Assembly (NCBI GenBank): GCA_024642645.1
Contig: JAHEAS010000137.1
Span: forward strand, 1-7,817
From: Saprospirales bacterium
GTDB taxonomy: Bacteria; Bacteroidota; Bacteroidia; Chitinophagales; Saprospiraceae
Reading direction: 5' to 3'
DNA: 7,817 nt
Positions 1-5,627 of the stretch are shown in pieces (position 1 is the first letter of the stretch; each line of letters begins with the position of its first letter). Position numbers and translations under genes: made by a program. Below the pieces are notes generated by a model. The model made no database searches, was not told where the DNA came from, and saw only the letters and a list, made by a program, of their open reading frames with translations.

Positions 1-1193
1 AGTTCCTCCGTGTCTTGAAGGTCGGGTGCCAAAGGGATTAGCACGAAGAGGTTTTCGCAACCGACTGGTGCTACGGATGGGTCAGTTACACTTGGGGCGC
101 ACACATAGAAAAGCGGATTGGTCGGCCAAGCCGGGTTTTCATAAATCTCCACGGCATGCTGCTTGAAGTCCTTGTCGAAAAACAGGTTATGATGGAGCAG
201 GCCCTTGAGCCGCTTGTTTACACCGAGGTAAAACAGGAGGCTTGATGGCGCCATCACTCGTTTATCCCAATATTTCTCCGTGTACTGCCGCTGTGGCTCG
301 GCCAGCAGTTGTTGCTCGACATGGTGGTAATCCGCACCGCCCACCACCACGTCGGCTGCGTATTCGCCCTTGTTGGTGATAACTTTTGTGGCGTGACCAT
401 TGGGCGCATAAATCTGATTCACTTCCTCGCCGAGGCGGATTTTTACGCCCAGTTCCTCAGCCAGTGACACCATCCCCTCGATAATCTTCGTCATGCCGCC
501 CATCGGATACCAGGTGCCGAGCGCCATGTCAGCGTAATTCATCAAGCTGTACATAGCTGGGGTTTTTTCGGGCGTTGCCCCCAAAAACAGCACGGGAAAC
601 TCAAGAAGTTCTACTAGTTTCTTGTTGGTAAAAAGCGACCGTACGTGCGAAGAGAGCGAGCTGAACATTTGCAACCGAAACATGCTGGCCAAGATGCGCA
701 AGTCGGCGAATTCCATGATGGAAAGGCTGGGCTTGCGCACAAACTCACCCATACCCACTTCGTACTTGTACTTTGCTTCGGATAAAAATTTGCGGAGGTT
801 GGCGCTACTGCCCGGTTCGTAATGTTCGAACATTTTGCAAAGTGCCTCTTCGCCAGCAGGCACGTTCATGTTGTCGTTTTCCCCAAAAACAATACGATAA
901 GAAGGGTCAAGGCGTACAAGGTCATAATAGTCAGCGGCCTTTTTTCCAAAATGGTTGAAGTAATCCTCGAAAACGTCGGGCATCCAGTACCAGCTTGGGC
1001 CCATGTCAAAGGTGAAACCTTCGGCCTTAAACTTTCGGGCACGGCCGCCTGGGGCACCATTCTTTTCAAGCACGGTCACATCATAACCATGCTTTGCCAA
1101 GCAACTTGCTGTGGCGAGACCGGAGAACCCTGAACCGATGACGATGACTTTTTTTGCCAAAATTCCTTTTTTTCGATTGTTGAAAATCAGCAT
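1..1193 (-). CDS. crtI: Phytoene desaturase, partial (C-terminus beyond the window)
   Basis: This FAD-dependent carotenoid desaturase introduces double bonds into phytoene on the way to lycopene-type pigments, probably at the membrane. The frame is open from the start to the left edge, giving 397 codons. Family members are about 490-500 residues, so roughly the last 100 are missing. The N-terminus carries the dinucleotide-binding fold GSGFSG (residues 20-25), then VTVLEKN and GGRARKF, followed by DMGPSWYWMPDVFEDYF, which is typical of Bacteroidota phytoene desaturases. The ATG at 1193 is annotated. A TTG at 1160 would give MAKKVIVIGSG, closer to the usual family start and preceded by AAGGA, so the true start may be 33 bases further in. 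The gene lies 139 bases downstream of prfA on the same strand. A partner crtB is often adjacent in this phylum and could lie outside the window. The product is well supported; the start is not. Confidence 0.93.
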   Translation of the reverse strand, partial: MLIFNNRKKGILAKKVIVIGSGFSGLATASCLAKHGYDVTVLEKNGAPGGRARKFKAEGFTFDMGPSWYWMPDVFEDYFNHFGKKAADYYDLVRLDPSYRIVFGENDNMNVPAGEEALCKMFEHYEPGSSANLRKFLSEAKYKYEVGMGEFVRKPSLSIMEFADLRILASMFRLQMFSSLSSHVRSLFTNKKLVELLEFPVLFLGATPEKTPAMYSLMNYADMALGTWYPMGGMTKIIEGMVSLAEELGVKIRLGEEVNQIYAPNGHATKVITNKGEYAADVVVGGADYHHVEQQLLAEPQRQYTEKYWDKRVMAPSSLLFYLGVNKRLKGLLHHNLFFDKDFKQHAVEIYENPAWPTNPLFYVCAPSVTDPSVAPVGCENLFVLIPLAPDLQDTEE

Positions 1194-1210
1194 CAAAACA
1201 GTATATGTCG

Positions 1211-1251
1211 TTTTTTGTTTAAAGTTTATTGAAAAATAATTAAACAAAAAA
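1211..1251. repeat. AT-only inverted repeat in the crtI leader
   Basis: The arm TTTTTTGTTTAA (1211-1222) is matched perfectly by TTAAACAAAAAA (1240-1251), a 12-base-pair stem. Inside it TTATT (1226-1230) can pair with AATAA (1235-1239) around a GAAA loop, leaving a three-base bulge. It lies 18 bases upstream of the annotated crtI start. It could be an operator, or an AT-rich transcription end for prfA, since on the minus strand a run of T enters the stem. The rest of the 1194-1332 gap shows only a weak 6-base stem (CATTCA at 1263, TGAATG at 1278) and no convincing promoter. Confidence 0.6.
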
Positions 1252-1332
1252 ACTTACCCAGTCATTCACCACAACGTTGAATGCCCATTTGAAAACTGTC
1301 GGACCTCACAATGGCTATCTGACAACTTCAAC

Positions 1333-2403
1333 TCAAGCCTCCTCCATTGCCTTCATTTTCTCAGCAGTTTCGGCAATTTGAAGGCCCTCGATGATTCGAG
1401 TGATATCGCCCTCCAGCACTTGGTCGAGATTGTAGAGGGTCAGTTCGATTCGATGGTCGGTGATTCGGTTTTGTGGAAAATTATAGGTACGGATTTTCTC
1501 AGAGCGGTCGCCGGAGCCGACGAGGGACTTGCGCTGCGCTGCTATGGCTGAGTCCATTTTTTCTTTCTGCATTTCATATACTTTCTGGTAGAGGCGTTGC
1601 TCGGCGATTTCCTTGTTGGAGTGCTGGGAGCGGCCTTCCGTGCACTCGACCACTACGCCGGTTGGGATGTGCGTAAGGCGCACGCCAGACTCTGTCTTGT
1701 TTACGTGCTGGCCACCTGCACCGCTGGAGCGAAAGGTATCAATCTTGAGGTCGGAGCGGTTGATGTTCACGTCCTCCATTTCCATCTTGGGCATCACGGC
1801 CACGGTCGCTGCGCTGGTATGTACCCGACCCTTGGTCTCAGTTGCTGGCACCCGTTGTACCCGGTGTACGCCCGATTCGAATTTCATTTTGCCATACACG
1901 TCGTTGCCCCGTACTTCTACAGAGACTTCCTTGTACCCACCAGCGGTTCCCTCGTTTTCATAAAGCACTTCCGTTTTCCAATCTTGCGTTTCAAAATACT
2001 TGATGTACATGCGGAAGAGGTCACCAGCGAAAAGGCTGGCTTCGTCGCCGCCAGTGCCAGCCCTGATTTCAAAGATAATATCTCGGGCATCCTCTTCATC
2101 TCGTGGGATTAGCAAGGTCTTGATTTGCTCCTCTAGTTCCTGGAGCCGTGGTTCGAGTTCTTGGAGTTCGAGTTTGGCCATTTCCCGCATCTCCTCATCT
2201 TTTTCCTTGAGGAGCTCCTTCGCACCATCCAGATTTTCCAATATTTTTTTGTATTCGTCGTAAACGTCCACGACTTCCTTCAATTTGAAATATTCCTTGC
2301 TAATCTTGGTGTAGCGAGCCTGGTCGTTCATGATTTCCGGGTCGGAAAGCTGCTCTTCGAGATTGATGAAATTGCCACGAATGGCCTCAAGTTTATCCAA
2401 CAT
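1333..2403 (-). CDS. prfA: Peptide chain release factor 1 (RF1)
   Basis: RF1 recognises UAA and UAG stop codons in the ribosomal A site and triggers release of the finished protein. The 356-residue length is normal for the family. Residues 1-100 form the charged, coiled N-terminal domain. RAGTGGDEASLFAGDLFRMY (114-133) is the conserved PCRF region. The stop-codon-reading tripeptide PAT is at 186-188 in VPATETKGR; RF2 would have SPF here. The catalytic loop SSGAGGQHVNKT has GGQ at 230-232, and its glutamine is the residue methylated by PrmC in studied bacteria. GSGDRSEKIRTYNFPQNRITDHR (296-318) is the usual C-terminal signature. The ATG at 2403 gives MLDKLEAI, a typical RF1 start. It is divergent from tsaB and precedes crtI. 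No frameshift programming is seen, as expected for RF1. Confidence 0.98.
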   Translation of the reverse strand: MLDKLEAIRGNFINLEEQLSDPEIMNDQARYTKISKEYFKLKEVVDVYDEYKKILENLDGAKELLKEKDEEMREMAKLELQELEPRLQELEEQIKTLLIPRDEEDARDIIFEIRAGTGGDEASLFAGDLFRMYIKYFETQDWKTEVLYENEGTAGGYKEVSVEVRGNDVYGKMKFESGVHRVQRVPATETKGRVHTSAATVAVMPKMEMEDVNINRSDLKIDTFRSSGAGGQHVNKTESGVRLTHIPTGVVVECTEGRSQHSNKEIAEQRLYQKVYEMQKEKMDSAIAAQRKSLVGSGDRSEKIRTYNFPQNRITDHRIELTLYNLDQVLEGDITRIIEGLQIAETAEKMKAMEEA

Positions 2404-2423
2404 GATATTATTTGTGATTTTTG

Positions 2424-2443
2424 TGCCGACAAATCACTCGGCA
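2424..2443. promoter_or_regulatory. Hairpin in the prfA leader, with an alternative fold
   Basis: TGCCGA (2424-2429) and TCGGCA (2438-2443) form a 6-base-pair stem with an 8-base loop. Six T follow on the plus strand (2444-2449), but no plus-strand gene ends here. On the minus strand it lies about 20 bases before the prfA start codon, inside the predicted 5' leader. A competing stem pairs TGATTT plus GT (2415-2424, two T bulged) with ACAAATCA (2429-2436), and the two cannot form together. A role in prfA expression is only inferred. Confidence 0.3.
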
Positions 2444-2469
2444 TTTTTTAGTGATAGAAATGGGAGGGT

Positions 2470-2483
2470 AGCGCCAAACATCA
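2470..2483 (+). repeat. Direct repeat flanking tsaB, upstream copy
   Basis: AGCGCCAAACATCA is identical to 3252-3265 at the 3' end of tsaB, where it encodes part of the C-terminal APNIT. In the upstream copy the same phase reads APNISVAIR and stops at TAA 2525-2527. Beyond the 14 bases only scattered matches remain. It may be a scrap of a duplicated tsaB tail, a shared motif, or chance. Confidence 0.4.
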
Positions 2484-2551
2484 GCGTAGCTATAAGAAGT
2501 GGTAAAAAAGGAAAGAAACGTACATAACAAGCATTTGAAAGTTAGGAAGTG

Positions 2552-2559
2552 CAAAAATA
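2552..2559 (-). promoter_or_regulatory. Predicted prfA promoter (-7 element)
   Basis: On the minus strand this reads TATTTTTG, an exact match to the Bacteroidota TAnnTTTG element, within TTTCTATTTTTGCAC. The prs promoter has nearly the same 15 bases. No good -33 TTTG lies at the expected distance. The inferred start of transcription is near 2545, giving a prfA leader of about 140 bases. The element lies only 9 bases before the tsaB start codon on the other strand. Confidence 0.55.
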
Positions 2560-2568
2560 GAAATTTTA

Positions 2569-3291
2569 ATGACTGAAAACATTGGACAGATTCAAGCAGT
2601 ACCGCTCATTTTGAATATCGAGGCAGCCACAGACGTCTGTTCCGTATGCCTGAGTCGCGGTATGGAAGTGCTTTCGCAACAGGTATCAGAGGAAAAAAAC
2701 CAACATTCAATGGTCATAACCCTACTCATTCAAAGGTGTATGGAAGAAGCTGGGTTGACGTTGAAAGACCTTGATGCTGTGGCATTGAGCGAGGGTCCTG
2801 GCTCTTATACTTCCCTGAGGGTTGGGTATTCCACAGCCAAGGGCATCTGCTTTGCACTGCGCAAGCCATTAATCACAATCAGCACGCTGGCTGCGCTTGC
2901 AGGAGCAGCTCACCATATAGCACTCGATGACGAAGCATTGTACTGCCCTATGATAGACGCTCGGCGGATGGAAGTCTACACTGCTCTGTTCACGGCCAAA
3001 GGAGAGCTCGTGTCGCCGCTCCAAGCTATGATAGTTGATCAGACTTCCTTTGAAGGGTATTTTTCGGCGAGCCAGCGTATCGTTTTCTGTGGAAATGGAG
3101 TAGATAAGTGCAAGGGCTTACTTAACAATATTTTTACAAGTTTTTCTAGCATAAAAATTTGCACATCTGTACAATTAATTCCACATGCTATTAGTGCGTT
3201 TTTGAATAAGAATTTTTCAGATGTTGCTTATTCAACTCCCCTGTATCTAAAAGCGCCAAACATCACCGCTGCAAGGCCAAAACCCAGCTAA
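2569..3291 (+). CDS. tsaB: tRNA threonylcarbamoyladenosine synthesis protein TsaB
   Basis: TsaB is the non-catalytic partner that binds TsaD and, with TsaE, builds the complex that places threonylcarbamoyl on A37 of ANN-decoding tRNAs in the cytoplasm. The protein has 240 residues, slightly longer than the usual 220-235. It opens with the ASKHA-fold strand ILNIEAATDVCSVCLS (residues 14-29). The family signature GPGSYTSLRVG is at 76-86, followed by STAKGICFAL. PMIDARRMEVYTALF (127-141) is also typical of TsaB. Residue 82 is serine where many homologues have glycine. The tail YLKAPNITAA fits TsaB ends from this phylum. The ATG at 2569 is the only sensible start before the conserved strand. The last 150 bases or so are more AT-rich than the rest. 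No clear terminator follows the stop. Confidence 0.95.
   Translation: MTENIGQIQAVPLILNIEAATDVCSVCLSRGMEVLSQQVSEEKNQHSMVITLLIQRCMEEAGLTLKDLDAVALSEGPGSYTSLRVGYSTAKGICFALRKPLITISTLAALAGAAHHIALDDEALYCPMIDARRMEVYTALFTAKGELVSPLQAMIVDQTSFEGYFSASQRIVFCGNGVDKCKGLLNNIFTSFSSIKICTSVQLIPHAISAFLNKNFSDVAYSTPLYLKAPNITAARPKPS
3252..3265 (+). repeat. Direct repeat flanking tsaB, copy inside the tsaB 3' end
   Basis: AGCGCCAAACATCA is identical to 2470-2483, 782 bases upstream. Here it is coding sequence for the C-terminus of TsaB, so its presence is explained by the gene; the upstream copy is the odd one. Confidence 0.4.
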
Positions 3292-3350
3292 ATGGCTGAT
3301 TATTAGGCGTAAATGATTTCATATAAGAAAAAAAATTACTTTTAATTTTC

Positions 3351-3381
3351 TTTGAATTTTAAAAATACACTTTTATTTTCG
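3351..3381 (+). promoter_or_regulatory. Predicted promoter for the first winged-helix regulator
   Basis: TTTG (3351-3354), a 19-base spacer and TATTTTCG (3374-3381) fit the Bacteroidota consensus TTTG-N19-TAnnTTTG with one mismatch. Transcription would start near 3387, giving a leader of about 145 bases before the ATG at 3533. A weaker alternative is TTTG 3447-3450 with TTAATTTG 3468-3475, but its spacing is 17. The stretch 3292-3350 between the tsaB stop and this promoter is AT-rich and shows nothing else. Confidence 0.5.
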
Positions 3382-3410
3382 CACTGATTTCACGTACTTT
3401 AAGCATTACG

Positions 3411-3476
3411 ATGGAATATTATCACTTCGATTGGTATAGTTCTTGGTTTGCAGGTATGAAGATTTTATTAATTTGA
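3411..3476 (+). CDS. Possible 21-residue aromatic-rich leader peptide
   Basis: A short frame begins at ATG 3411, about 24 bases after the predicted transcription start, and ends at TGA 3474-3476. It starts MEYYHFDWYSSWFAG and ends in a short hydrophobic tail (MKILLI). Eight of its 21 residues are aromatic or histidine: three Tyr, two Trp, two Phe and one His. It is followed by small hairpins and then the regulator gene, the order seen in attenuators. There is no ribosome binding site, which means little in this phylum. It matches no peptide known to me, and a chance frame is quite possible. Confidence 0.25.
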   Translation: MEYYHFDWYSSWFAGMKILLI

Positions 3477-3487
3477 GAAAACTTAAA

Positions 3488-3508
3488 TGTTGATTTCAAC
3501 AATTTTTT
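3488..3508 (+). terminator. Weak terminator-like hairpin before the first regulator
   Basis: TGTTG (3488-3492) pairs with CAACA (3497-3501) around ATTT, and TTTTTT follows at 3503-3508. The stem is only 5 base pairs, so it would be weak. Just upstream TTTGAG (3472-3477) can pair with CTTAAA (3482-3487), overlapping the stop codon of the short frame. Just downstream TTTTTAA (3504-3510) can pair with TTAAAAA (3516-3522), which would hide the T run. It might regulate read-through into the gene at 3533. Confidence 0.25.
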
Positions 3509-3532
3509 AACCAGTTTAAAAAGAAACATAAT

Positions 3533-3871
3533 ATGAGAAAGCAAAAGAGCGAGACGATTGTGCTCAAGAAGGGAAAAGAAGAAATCCAGCTAGACTACGC
3601 AGAATTGCGCAAAGCCGTGTTGGTTCTTCGGGCCATCAACCACAAACTCCGTCAGCGGGTCATCGACTTGTTGGAAGAGAATGAGAAGATGACAGTCACT
3701 GACATATACATCAAATTGAGGCTTGAGCAAAGCGTAGCCTCACAGCACCTGGCTATTCTCCGCAGAGCTGGCGTTGTTGCCACTGAACGCCAAGGTAAAT
3801 TCATTTTTTACGGACTGGATAAAGACCGTTTGGGGCAAATCTCCAAATTGGTGGAAGATTTGGCAGCCTAA
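3533..3871 (+). CDS. ArsR-type winged-helix transcriptional regulator (first of a tandem pair)
   Basis: This is a small DNA-binding regulator of 112 residues, the usual size for ArsR/SmtB-type repressors, which act as dimers in the cytoplasm. A basic N-terminal extension of about 30 residues (MRKQKSETIVLKKGK) precedes the domain. LRAINHKLRQRVIDLLEE (32-49) is the first conserved helix region. The recognition helix is EQSVASQHLAILRRAG (65-80), and the beta wing VVATERQGKFIFYGLD is at 81-96. There is no cysteine, so the classical ELCVC metal site is absent and the signal it senses is unknown. About 35 of 78 aligned residues match the protein encoded at 4157, counted by hand. No target gene is apparent: the neighbours are tsaB and the second regulator. 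It has its own predicted promoter and a terminator beyond 4039. Confidence 0.88.
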   Translation: MRKQKSETIVLKKGKEEIQLDYAELRKAVLVLRAINHKLRQRVIDLLEENEKMTVTDIYIKLRLEQSVASQHLAILRRAGVVATERQGKFIFYGLDKDRLGQISKLVEDLAA

Positions 3872-3876
3872 TTTAA

Positions 3877-3917
3877 ATTTAGGCCGACCGTCTAAATGGA
3901 ATATGTAAAGTGTTCCA
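3877..3917 (+). other. Two back-to-back hairpins after the first regulator
   Basis: ATTTAGGC (3877-3884) pairs with GTCTAAAT (3890-3897) with one G-U pair and a 5-base loop. TGGAATA (3897-3903) pairs with TGTTCCA (3911-3917) with one G-U pair and a 7-base loop. Neither is followed by a T run. Together with the hairpins at 3981 and 4039 they make the 3' untranslated part of this transcript unusually structured. No independent promoter was found. Confidence 0.35.
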
Positions 3918-3980
3918 AATTTTGAATCAAATTATTATCCCTTGATGAAAAAAGCTTGACTAAAGCCAAGACAAAGCTTA

Positions 3981-4003
3981 CAGGCACATAGAATATGTGC
4001 CTG
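3981..4003 (+). other. Perfect 10-base-pair hairpin
   Basis: CAGGCACATA and TATGTGCCTG pair perfectly around the three-base loop GAA. The bases that follow (CTATTATTTTG) are U-rich but broken, so it may be a poor terminator, a stabilising 3' hairpin or a protein-binding palindrome. Two AAGCTT copies (3952-3957 and 3974-3979) just upstream can pair with each other. Confidence 0.5.
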
Positions 4004-4038
4004 CTATTATTTTGACACTTCTTATTTTAAGGCTTTTC

Positions 4039-4079
4039 AAAAATGCTGTAAACCTGCCCAGGCTTACAGCATTTTTTTT
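4039..4079 (+). terminator. Strong intrinsic terminator
   Basis: TGCTGTAA (4044-4051) pairs perfectly with TTACAGCA (4064-4071). The stem is extended outward by A4039-4043 against T4072-4076, and inward by CCT/AGG around GCCC. Eight T follow the core stem on the plus strand. It ends transcripts of the first regulator about 170-200 bases after its stop codon, and isolates the second regulator from it. Confidence 0.85.
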
Positions 4080-4087
4080 ATAACTTT

Positions 4088-4118
4088 TTTGAAAAGATAA
4101 ATAAATAGCGCATATTTG
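4088..4118 (+). promoter_or_regulatory. Predicted promoter of the second winged-helix regulator
   Basis: TTTG (4088-4091), exactly 19 bases, then CATATTTG (4111-4118) match TTTG-N19-TAnnTTTG with one mismatch. Transcription would start near 4125, about 32 bases before the ATG at 4157. It begins only 8 bases after the T run of the preceding terminator, so the two regulators appear to be separately transcribed. Confidence 0.6.
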
Positions 4119-4156
4119 CCTCTACAACTTCTTTTCGCCAAAAAATTTTGACTTCT

Positions 4157-4471
4157 ATGAGAAAGGCTAAGGTAATCATCAACGATGATAAGCTACAGGT
4201 ATCGTCTGAAATATTGCGGGCATTGGCGCATCCACTGCGCATGAAAATCTTGGAGTTCATCGATGAACACGAGACAATCAATGTCAACAAAATCTACAAC
4301 ACTTTAAAGTTGGAACAGTCAATCACCTCGCAACATCTCCGCATACTCCGGTCTGCAGGCCTTGTTGAAACAGTGCGTGATGGCAAGTTCATTCACTACA
4401 AGGTGGATTATAGTAAACTGTCCAATGCTGTAAAAGCGATAGGTGCATTCTTGAGTATCCCAAAGCGTTAA
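4157..4471 (+). CDS. ArsR-type winged-helix transcriptional regulator (second of a tandem pair)
   Basis: This 104-residue regulator is a paralogue of the one at 3533. LRALAHPLRMKILEFID (20-36) is the canonical ArsR opening helix, with AHPLR closer to the family consensus than NHKLR in the first copy. The recognition helix EQSITSQHLRILRSAG is at 53-68 and the wing LVETVRDGKFIHYKVD at 69-84. It has no cysteine, so there is no classical thiol metal or redox site. The ATG at 4157 is chosen; a TTG at 4148 in frame would add only MTS. Both copies begin MRK but differ in the next 20 or so residues and in the C-terminal helix, so they may heterodimerise or sense different signals. The gene converges on prs with a 51-base gap that holds only a weak stem (ACGGACTG 4481 with CAGTCGT 4517). 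Confidence 0.88.
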   Translation: MRKAKVIINDDKLQVSSEILRALAHPLRMKILEFIDEHETINVNKIYNTLKLEQSITSQHLRILRSAGLVETVRDGKFIHYKVDYSKLSNAVKAIGAFLSIPKR

Positions 4472-4522
4472 TAATCAAGAACGGACTGGCAAAGTAAAGT
4501 GTGAAGTAGCAACGGACAGTCG

Positions 4523-5473
4523 TTACCCTTCAATAAATAAGGCTGAAATCGAGCGGTGCTCGTGTGTGTTCCTTATAGCTCTTGCAAAAAGTTTTGCAGT
4601 GGAAAGTACCTTTATTTTGTCAGGTCGCTTTGCCTGTGAAATGGGGATAGTATCACAAACTATCAATTCTAAAAGTGCAGATTTTTCAATATTTTCAAAT
4701 GCCTTTCCGGAAAGAACGGGGTGAGTACAAATAGCACGCACGCTGTTCGCTCCCTCCCTCAAGATGATGTCCGCAGCCCTACAAAGCGTGCCAGCTGTAT
4801 CCACAAGGTCGTCCACTAGAATGACATCGGCTCCTTTCACATCGCCTATGACGGTCATTTCGGCAATTTCATTAGCCTTTTTGCGGTACTTGTCGCAGAT
4901 GACGAGGTTTTTGCCAAAATGCTTTGCGTAAGTCCTTGCTCGTTTTACGCCCCCCACATCCGGCGAAGCGAAAAGGGCATTTGTCAAGTCCATTTTCTCC
5001 AAGTGCGGCATATAAATAGCTTCACTCTTGAGGTGGTCCACTGGGATATCAAAAAATCCTTGAATCTGATCTGCATGAAGATCCATGGTCATGACCCGGT
5101 CAGCGCCAGCAGCTTGCAGAAGTTCTGCAATAAGCTTTGCTGAAATGGGCACCCTCGGTTTGTCCTTGCGATCTTGACGAGCATAACCGAAGTAGGGGAT
5201 AACGGCGGTGATGTATCCAGCCGACGCCCGCTTTGCAGCATCAATTACCAGCAACAATTCCATTAGGTTTTCCGCAGGGGCAAAGGTGGATTGAACGAGA
5301 AAAACATAAGCTCCTCTCACCGATTCATTAATGACAGGCTGCATTTCACCGTCGCTGAATCGGTTGACTGAAATGTCGCCAAGGGGTTGTCCGTAATAGT
5401 CGGCTATCTTCTCGGCAAGGTAGTTCGAGTTTGTTCCTGAGAAAATTTTTACTTCGACCATAGCATTTGTCAT
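4523..5473 (-). CDS. prs: Ribose-phosphate pyrophosphokinase (PRPP synthetase)
   Basis: This cytoplasmic enzyme makes PRPP from ribose 5-phosphate and ATP, feeding purine, pyrimidine, histidine, tryptophan and NAD synthesis. From the ATG at 5473 it has 316 residues, the normal size. It opens with the classical VKIFSGTNSNYLAEKIA (residues 8-24). NRFSDGEM is at 37-44. The catalytic flexible loop YARQDRKD is at 97-104. The metal-binding segment DLHADQIQGFF is at 131-141, and the PRPP-binding loop DDLVDTAGTL at 221-230. The tail HEHRSISALF is typical. A longer frame from 5548 adds 25 residues with no family counterpart, and an ATG at 5461 (MVEVKIF) is another possible start. It converges on the second regulator and has a predicted promoter at 5620. 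Confidence 0.97.
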   Translation of the reverse strand: MTNAMVEVKIFSGTNSNYLAEKIADYYGQPLGDISVNRFSDGEMQPVINESVRGAYVFLVQSTFAPAENLMELLLVIDAAKRASAGYITAVIPYFGYARQDRKDKPRVPISAKLIAELLQAAGADRVMTMDLHADQIQGFFDIPVDHLKSEAIYMPHLEKMDLTNALFASPDVGGVKRARTYAKHFGKNLVICDKYRKKANEIAEMTVIGDVKGADVILVDDLVDTAGTLCRAADIILREGANSVRAICTHPVLSGKAFENIEKSALLELIVCDTIPISQAKRPDKIKVLSTAKLFARAIRNTHEHRSISALFIEG

Positions 5474-5619
5474 AATAAAATTTGGAAGGGAGAAATGGAT
5501 TTTAGCTGCCAGCAAAACGATTTGTGGAAAATCCAACTTTACGACCAATAAGATTAGCCGATATGTTTTCTCACTCTAATCATAAAAATTGCTGCCCAAC
5601 CAAAGATTGTTTTGTGGTG

Positions 5620-5627
5620 CAAAAGTA
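5620..5627 (-). promoter_or_regulatory. Predicted prs promoter (-7 element)
   Basis: On the minus strand this reads TACTTTTG, an exact TAnnTTTG, within TTTCTACTTTTGCAC. It shares all but one of these 15 bases with the prfA promoter region. No clear -33 TTTG stands at 19 bases. The inferred transcription start is near 5613, giving a leader of about 140 bases to the ATG at 5473. It lies between the stop of the VWA gene and prs, so prs has its own promoter. No intrinsic terminator for the VWA gene is evident in 5628-5703. Confidence 0.6.

Noticed and set aside
822..1133. 103-codon plus-strand frame and nearby shorter ones
   Set aside because: They are antisense shadows of crtI, which reads continuously with family motifs through the same bases.
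1597..2112. 171-codon open frame on the plus strand
   Set aside because: It lies wholly antisense inside prfA, has no recognisable domain, and prfA is certain on the other strand.
2812..2817. Serine instead of glycine in the TsaB GPGSYTxLR motif as a possible defect
   Set aside because: The rest of the signature is intact, and I believe serine at this place occurs in other homologues from the phylum, so it is not evidence of a broken gene.
3877..4079. 6S RNA or other known housekeeping RNA between the regulators
   Set aside because: The hairpins are separate and local, without the long closing stem of 6S RNA or motifs of tmRNA or the signal recognition particle RNA.
4481..4523. Stem ACGGACTG/CAGTCGT in the convergent gap between the second regulator and prs
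   Set aside because: The stem has a bulge, a 28-base loop and no T run in either direction, so it is not supported as a terminator.
5474..5548. 25-residue N-terminal extension of prs
   Set aside because: It has no counterpart in the family. The conserved N-terminus begins just after the ATG at 5473, which gives a normal length.
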